A stretch of DNA of 64,000 nt from Methylocaldum marinum. Its GTDB lineage: Bacteria; Pseudomonadota; Gammaproteobacteria; Methylococcales; Methylococcaceae. The position numbers were made by a program, and so were the translations under genes. The notes under the pieces are model-generated. The model made no database searches, was not told the DNA's origin, and saw only the letters and a program-made list of their open reading frames with translations. Of the stretch, positions 59,758 through 64,000 are shown in pieces; within the stretch, counting starts at the first letter, position 1, and every line of letters starts with the position of its first letter. The stretch covers positions 5,655,501-5,719,500 of the forward strand of contig NZ_AP017928.1 of NCBI RefSeq assembly GCF_003584645.1, read 5' to 3'.

Positions 59758-62445
59758 ATGTCCGCCGTGAGTCCCTCTCACCCATCGCAATACCTTAAGA
59801 GTGCCGGCGATATCGATCCCGAAGAAACCCGAGAGTGGTTGGAAGCACTAGAAGCCGTGATCGAAACTGAAGGCATCGAACGGGCACATTTTCTTATCGA
59901 GAGTTTGGTCGATCAGGCACGCCGGGCCGGAGCGAATCTGCCTTATAAGGCGAATACGGCGTACATCAACACCATCCCGCCCCACATGGAGCCCCGTATG
60001 CCGGGCGACGCCGGTCTGGAGCAGCGGATTCGCTCCTATATTCGCTGGAACGCTATGGCCATGGTTGTTCGTGCCAACCGCAAAACCAGCGAGTACGGTG
60101 GGCACATTGCCACGTTCGCTTCGGCTGCGACGCTTTACGACGTCGGTTTCAACCACTTTTTCCACGCCGCCGACGGGCATCATGGCGGAGATCTGGTTTA
60201 CTTTCAGGGACACGCCGCTCCCGGAATTTATGCGCGTGCCTTTTTGGAAGGGCGACTGACCGAAGAACAGCTCGACTGTTTTCGCGCCGAAATCGGCGGG
60301 AACGGACTTTCGTCCTATCCACACCCTTGGTTGATGCCCGACTTTTGGCAGTTTCCAACGGTATCCATGGGTCTTGGTCCGCTGATGGCGATCTATCAGG
60401 CGCGCTTCATGAAGTACCTCGAGGATCGAGGGATTCTTGCGACGGCAGGCCGAAAGATCTGGTGTTTCTGCGGTGACGGCGAAATGGACGAGCCGGAATC
60501 CATGGGCGCCATCGGTCTCGCCGGCAGGGAGAAGCTCGACAATCTCATTTTTGTCATAAATTGCAATTTGCAGCGGCTCGACGGACCCGTACGCGGCGAC
60601 GGCAAGATCATCCAGGAACTTGAGGCGGAGTTCCGGGGTGCCGGCTGGAACGTCATCAAGGTCATTTGGGGCTCGTACTGGGATCCTCTGCTGGCCAAGG
60701 ACAAGGACGGCCTGTTGAAGAAGCGCATGGAAGAATCCGTGGATGGCGAGTATCAAGCCTACAAGGCGAAGGGCGGTGCCTATACCCGCGAGCATTTCTT
60801 CGGCAAGTACCCGGAACTGAAAGCGATGGTGGCCAATATGTCCGACGAGGACATCTGGCGCCTGAATCGCGGCGGGCACGACCCGCACAAGGTCTACGCC
60901 GCTTATCACGCGGCGGTAAACCATACCGGACGGCCGACCGTGATCTTGGCCAAGACGGTCAAGGGCTATGGCATGGGCAGTGCGGGCGAAGGACTCATGA
61001 CCACGCACCAGCAAAAGAAAATGGACGAACAGGCGATCCGTCACTTCCGGGACCGTTTCAATATTCCCATTCCGGATGACCAGCTGATGGAATTGCCTTA
61101 TTACAAGCCGCCGGAAGACAGCGCGGAGCAGATCTACATGCACGAGCGTCGCAAGGCCCTGGGCGGATACGTGCCGCGACGGCGACGCGACGCGCCACTT
61201 TTGCAGGTGCCGGAACTAGACGTCTTCGAACCTCTGCTGAAGGGCTCCGAAGATCGGGAGATGTCGACCACGATGGCGTTCGTTCGCATCCTGACGCTGC
61301 TGCTGCGGGATAAAAAACTGGGTAAGTACGTGGTACCCATCGTCCCGGACGAAGCCCGAACTTTCGGTATGGAGGGACTGTTCCGCCAATACGGCATTTA
61401 CTCTTCCGTCGGGCAGTTGTATGTTCCTGCGGATGCCGGGGGAGTCATGTATTACAAGGAGGACAAATCGGGCCAGATACTGGAGGAGGGTATCTCCGAG
61501 GCCGGGTCCATGTGCTCCTGGCTGGCGGCCGGTACGGCTTATACCAACCACAACATCCAGATGATCCCTTTCTACATCTACTACTCGATGTTCGGCTACC
61601 AACGGGTGGGGGATCTGATGTGGGCCGCGGGCGATATGCAGACACGCGGCTTTTTGATGGGAGGAACTGCCGGACGTACGACGCTGGCGGGCGAGGGATT
61701 GCAGCATCAGGATGGGCATAGTCACGTCAGTATGTCGGCGATTCCAAATTGCGTAGCTTACGATCCTTGCTTTTCCTACGAACTCGCCGTAATTATCCAG
61801 GATGGTCTCAGGCGAATGTATCAGGAGGGCGAGAGCATCTTCTACTACGTCACCGTCATGAATGAAAATTATACTCATCCTGACATGCCGGCCGGCGCCC
61901 GCGAAGGGATCGTCAAGGGCATGTACAAGCTCAAGGATGCCGGCGAATCGGTTCAGGCCCAGATTCTGGCCGGCGGTACGATACTCCGCGAGGCCATCGT
62001 CGCCGCCGAGTTGCTGGAGCAGGACTTCGGCGTAAAAGCGAACGTTTGGAGCGTCACCAGCTTTACCGAGCTGCGCCGTGACGGACTCGACAAGCAGCGC
62101 TGGAATCTCCTGCACCCGGATCAGCCGCCCCGCGTCAGCTACGTGGAGGATTGTCTGGCGGGAACCGAGGGGCCGGTTATCGCGGCGTCCGACTATATTA
62201 AAATGCTCGCCGATCAAATCCGGCCGTTTGTACCGAGATCCTATACGGTTCTGGGCACCGATGGTTTTGGGCGCAGCGATCAACGTTCCGAATTGCGGAG
62301 ATTTTTCGAGGTGGACCGGTATTACATTACGTATACCACTCTAAAAGCCTTAGCGGATGAGGGCAGTGTGGCGCTTTCAACACTCGCGGAAGCCATGGGC
62401 AAATACGGCATCGATCCGGAAAAGCCCAATCCAGTGAAGGTGTAA
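59758..62445 (+). CDS. aceE: Pyruvate dehydrogenase E1 component, homodimeric type
   Basis: Thiamine-diphosphate enzyme that decarboxylates pyruvate and acetylates the lipoyl arm of E2. The 895-residue protein is close to E. coli AceE (887) and shows FNHFFHAADGHHGGDLVYFQGHAAPG (two motifs), the ThDP-binding GDGEMDEPES with downstream NCNLQRLDGPV, and VVPIVPDEARTFGMEGLFRQ. The ATG at 59758 (MSAVSPSHPSQ) is preceded by GGAGGA. It heads the aceE-aceF-lpd operon. Confidence 0.97.
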   Translation: MSAVSPSHPSQYLKSAGDIDPEETREWLEALEAVIETEGIERAHFLIESLVDQARRAGANLPYKANTAYINTIPPHMEPRMPGDAGLEQRIRSYIRWNAMAMVVRANRKTSEYGGHIATFASAATLYDVGFNHFFHAADGHHGGDLVYFQGHAAPGIYARAFLEGRLTEEQLDCFRAEIGGNGLSSYPHPWLMPDFWQFPTVSMGLGPLMAIYQARFMKYLEDRGILATAGRKIWCFCGDGEMDEPESMGAIGLAGREKLDNLIFVINCNLQRLDGPVRGDGKIIQELEAEFRGAGWNVIKVIWGSYWDPLLAKDKDGLLKKRMEESVDGEYQAYKAKGGAYTREHFFGKYPELKAMVANMSDEDIWRLNRGGHDPHKVYAAYHAAVNHTGRPTVILAKTVKGYGMGSAGEGLMTTHQQKKMDEQAIRHFRDRFNIPIPDDQLMELPYYKPPEDSAEQIYMHERRKALGGYVPRRRRDAPLLQVPELDVFEPLLKGSEDREMSTTMAFVRILTLLLRDKKLGKYVVPIVPDEARTFGMEGLFRQYGIYSSVGQLYVPADAGGVMYYKEDKSGQILEEGISEAGSMCSWLAAGTAYTNHNIQMIPFYIYYSMFGYQRVGDLMWAAGDMQTRGFLMGGTAGRTTLAGEGLQHQDGHSHVSMSAIPNCVAYDPCFSYELAVIIQDGLRRMYQEGESIFYYVTVMNENYTHPDMPAGAREGIVKGMYKLKDAGESVQAQILAGGTILREAIVAAELLEQDFGVKANVWSVTSFTELRRDGLDKQRWNLLHPDQPPRVSYVEDCLAGTEGPVIAASDYIKMLADQIRPFVPRSYTVLGTDGFGRSDQRSELRRFFEVDRYYITYTTLKALADEGSVALSTLAEAMGKYGIDPEKPNPVKV

Positions 62446-62455
62446 AGGAATCGCT

Positions 62456-63796
62456 ATGGCAATGCTAAGAGAAGTTGTAGTTCCCGATATCGGTGATTTT
62501 AAGAACGTCGAAATCATCGAAGTGCTGGTAAAGCCAGGTGATGAGATCAAGGCCGATGACTCCCTGATTACTCTGGAAAGCGATAAGGCGGCGATGGAAG
62601 TTCCCTCGCCGTTTTCCGGCATCGTGAAAGCCATGCAGGTCAACGTCGGCGATCGGGTGAGCATGGGGTCGCCGATTTTGCAGCTGGAACTTGCCGAAAG
62701 AGGAGCGGAAACAGAGGGAAAAGCCCCGTCGGTAAAGGCGGAGGCCGAGAAGATCGAGGCCGGCGAGGCGGAAGAGTCCCGACCCGTCCCTGAGCAACCC
62801 GCGCCTTTCCCGCCAAGCGAGCCTGAAGCGAAAACGAAGCACGAGACGGCTATTGCCGAGCGGCCGTTAGAGGTTGGCGAAGAGCATGCTCAACCTCCCC
62901 ATGCGAGCCCGTCGGTTCGCAAGTTCGCCCGTGAATTGGGCGCTGAGCTTCAAAAGATTCAAGGTACGGGGCCTAAGGGGCGTATTTTGAAGGAAGATGT
63001 CCAGTCGTTCGTAAAGGCGAGTTTGAAGCGTACCGAGCAAGCGACGACCGGCGGTATCTTCGCAATTCCGCCGCAGCCGGAAATCGATTTTGCGCAGTTC
63101 GGTGCCATCGATCGGCAGCCCTTGTCCCGCATCAAAAAGCTTTCCGGCCCGAATTTGCTTCGGAGCTGGATAAGCACTCCCCATGTCACCCAGCACGACG
63201 AAGCGGATATATCCGATCTCGAGGCTTTTCGCCAGTCGCTGAAGGGGGAGGCGGAAAAGCAGAATGTAAAACTGACCTTTCTGCCGTTCGTAATCAAGGC
63301 CGTAGCCGCGGCGCTCAAAGCGTTTCCGACTTTCAACTCGTCGCTCGCAGCCAATGGCGAGGAGCTGATTCTGAAAAAGTATTATCACTTGGGCGTGGCG
63401 GTGGATACTCCGGAAGGCCTGGTAGTGCCCGTAGTGCGGGATGTCGATCAGAAAGGCATTTTCGACCTGGCCAGGGAGTTGGCCGAGCTCGGAGCCAAGG
63501 CTCGCGGCAAAAAGCTGCGCAATAACGATCTCGAAGGCGCGTCGTTTACCATCTCGAGTCTCGGCGGCATCGGCGGCACGGCTTTTACGCCCATTATCAA
63601 TCCGCCGCAGGTGGCCATTCTCGGTTTATCCCGGGCACAAACCAAGCCCGTTTACCAGGATGGACAGTTCGTGCCGCGCCTGATGTTGCCATTGTCCTTG
63701 TCCTATGATCATCGCGTAATCGACGGTGCGGAAGCGGCGAGGTTCACGGTGTATTTGGCCGGACTGCTGGCTGAGTTGCGGCGAGTCCTCTTGTAG
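62456..63796 (+). CDS. aceF: Pyruvate dehydrogenase E2, dihydrolipoamide acetyltransferase
   Basis: Core of the complex: passes acetyl from lipoate to CoA. The 446-residue protein has one lipoyl domain (1-80; lipoylated Lys44 in ESDKAAMEVP), an acidic, Pro/Ala-rich linker, a peripheral subunit-binding domain (about 145-182, VRKFARELGAELQKIQGTG), and a catalytic domain with His419 and Asp423 in YDHRVIDGAEA. Gammaproteobacterial AceF often carries two or three lipoyl domains; this one has a single copy. AAAGGA precedes the ATG, 10 bases after aceE. Confidence 0.96.
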   Translation: MAMLREVVVPDIGDFKNVEIIEVLVKPGDEIKADDSLITLESDKAAMEVPSPFSGIVKAMQVNVGDRVSMGSPILQLELAERGAETEGKAPSVKAEAEKIEAGEAEESRPVPEQPAPFPPSEPEAKTKHETAIAERPLEVGEEHAQPPHASPSVRKFARELGAELQKIQGTGPKGRILKEDVQSFVKASLKRTEQATTGGIFAIPPQPEIDFAQFGAIDRQPLSRIKKLSGPNLLRSWISTPHVTQHDEADISDLEAFRQSLKGEAEKQNVKLTFLPFVIKAVAAALKAFPTFNSSLAANGEELILKKYYHLGVAVDTPEGLVVPVVRDVDQKGIFDLARELAELGAKARGKKLRNNDLEGASFTISSLGGIGGTAFTPIINPPQVAILGLSRAQTKPVYQDGQFVPRLMLPLSLSYDHRVIDGAEAARFTVYLAGLLAELRRVLL

Positions 63797-63897
63797 AGGC
63801 GAGCAGCTTACAGGCTTGCCGGTGCGCCGGTTTGATACAGCCATGACGGAACAACGCTAACCCAAGCAACTTATCCCTATTAGAAGGTAAATAATCG

Positions 63898-64000
63898 ATG
63901 TCTGATACATCCAGTCTCCATGCCGAGGTTGTGGTTTTAGGTGGCGGTCCGGGTGGTTATACCGCCGCTTTTCGGGCTGCTGACTTGGGCAGGCAGGTGG
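63898..64000 (+). CDS. lpd: Dihydrolipoyl dehydrogenase E3, N-terminal fragment
   Basis: Only the first 34 codons are inside the window. They encode a FAD-binding Rossmann start with GGGPGGYTAAFRAADLGRQ preceded by EVVVL, as in dihydrolipoyl dehydrogenase, which re-oxidises the lipoyl groups of E2. AGAAGG lies ahead of the ATG. Position after aceF supports the call. The gene is cut by the window edge and is not known to be broken. Confidence 0.9.
   Translation, partial: MSDTSSLHAEVVVLGGGPGGYTAAFRAADLGRQV

Noticed and set aside
59848-62283. Two long frames (431 and 355 codons) antisense to aceE
   Set aside because: Both are shadows of a highly expressed, GC-biased gene; no ribosome-binding sites or domains.

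Overview
The window is a gene-dense chromosomal segment from a gammaproteobacterium, moderately GC-rich and read on both strands. The gene order supports this class: algZ-algR upstream of hemC-hemD-hemX-hemY (as around the Pseudomonas alg/hem locus), ssb and uvrA flanking a YajR-like MFS gene, rnhA-dnaQ with a yafS-like methyltransferase, mtiP-hpt-nagZ, and yciB-yciI-bolA-ppiase. A methanotroph-like lineage (Methylococcales) is a reasonable guess from the overall mix, but nothing in the window proves it: no methane or methanol oxidation gene is present.

Layout. 1-2.1 kb: end of a cytochrome c4 gene, dsbA and an endonuclease/exonuclease/phosphatase-family gene, closed by a strong bidirectional terminator. 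2.2-4.3 kb: a Wzt-type ABC ATPase without permease and an FRG-domain gene. 4.6-10.9 kb: haem biosynthesis (hemC, hemD, hemX, hemY) behind a LytS/LytTR two-component pair (algZ/algR type). 11.2-13.6 kb: YihY-type membrane protein and an ornithine cyclodeaminase-family gene, then a hairpin-rich 0.4 kb non-coding stretch. 14-18 kb: secreted M23 peptidase, degenerate patatin-like protein, type-4 uracil-DNA glycosylase. 18-20 kb: Crp/Fnr regulator, holin-like DUF1469 and DUF883 membrane proteins. 20-25 kb: ssb, MFS transporter and uvrA. 25-29 kb: small membrane protein, DUF2959 protein, a porin behind a predicted NtrC/sigma-54 promoter, and the iron-storage pair bfd/bfr with a predicted Fur box. 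29-34.4 kb: YcxB-like, ABC-F ATPase, membrane protein, UspA, YbhB, TrkH. 34.7-37.6 kb: tRNA-Leu, GacA/UvrY-type regulator, tRNA-Ser, dnaQ, rnhA, methyltransferase. 37.6-46.2 kb: MltD, CapK/PaaK-type ligase, trypsin-like protease, RsfS, 2Fe-2S ferredoxin, large secreted metzincin protease, entericidin-like lipoprotein. 46.3-52.3 kb: prfC, divergent soxZ and soxY, mtiP-hpt-nagZ, a secreted FliL-like protein, tautomerase, DUF1244. 52.7-59.3 kb: yciB cluster, diguanylate cyclase, radical SAM protein, moeA, PilZ. 59.7 kb to the end: aceE-aceF-lpd, with lpd cut by the window edge.

Most of the window is housekeeping. No transposase, integrase, CRISPR array or prophage was recognised. The observations most worth a second look are: (i) the porin at 26.4 kb, whose upstream region carries a near-consensus NtrC palindrome, a half-site 31 bp away and a GG-N10-GC sigma-54 element; (ii) soxY and soxZ encoded divergently rather than as one operon; (iii) a bacterioferritin with Gln in place of the haem-ligand Met52, beside bfd and a Fur-box-like palindrome; (iv) two non-coding loci carrying a CCCTCACCCC-type palindromic repeat, one inside a larger inverted repeat; (v) a patatin-like protein whose nucleophile elbow departs from GxSxG. 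I did not find a convincing new multi-gene system; the best candidate for new biology is the predicted nitrogen-controlled outer-membrane porin.
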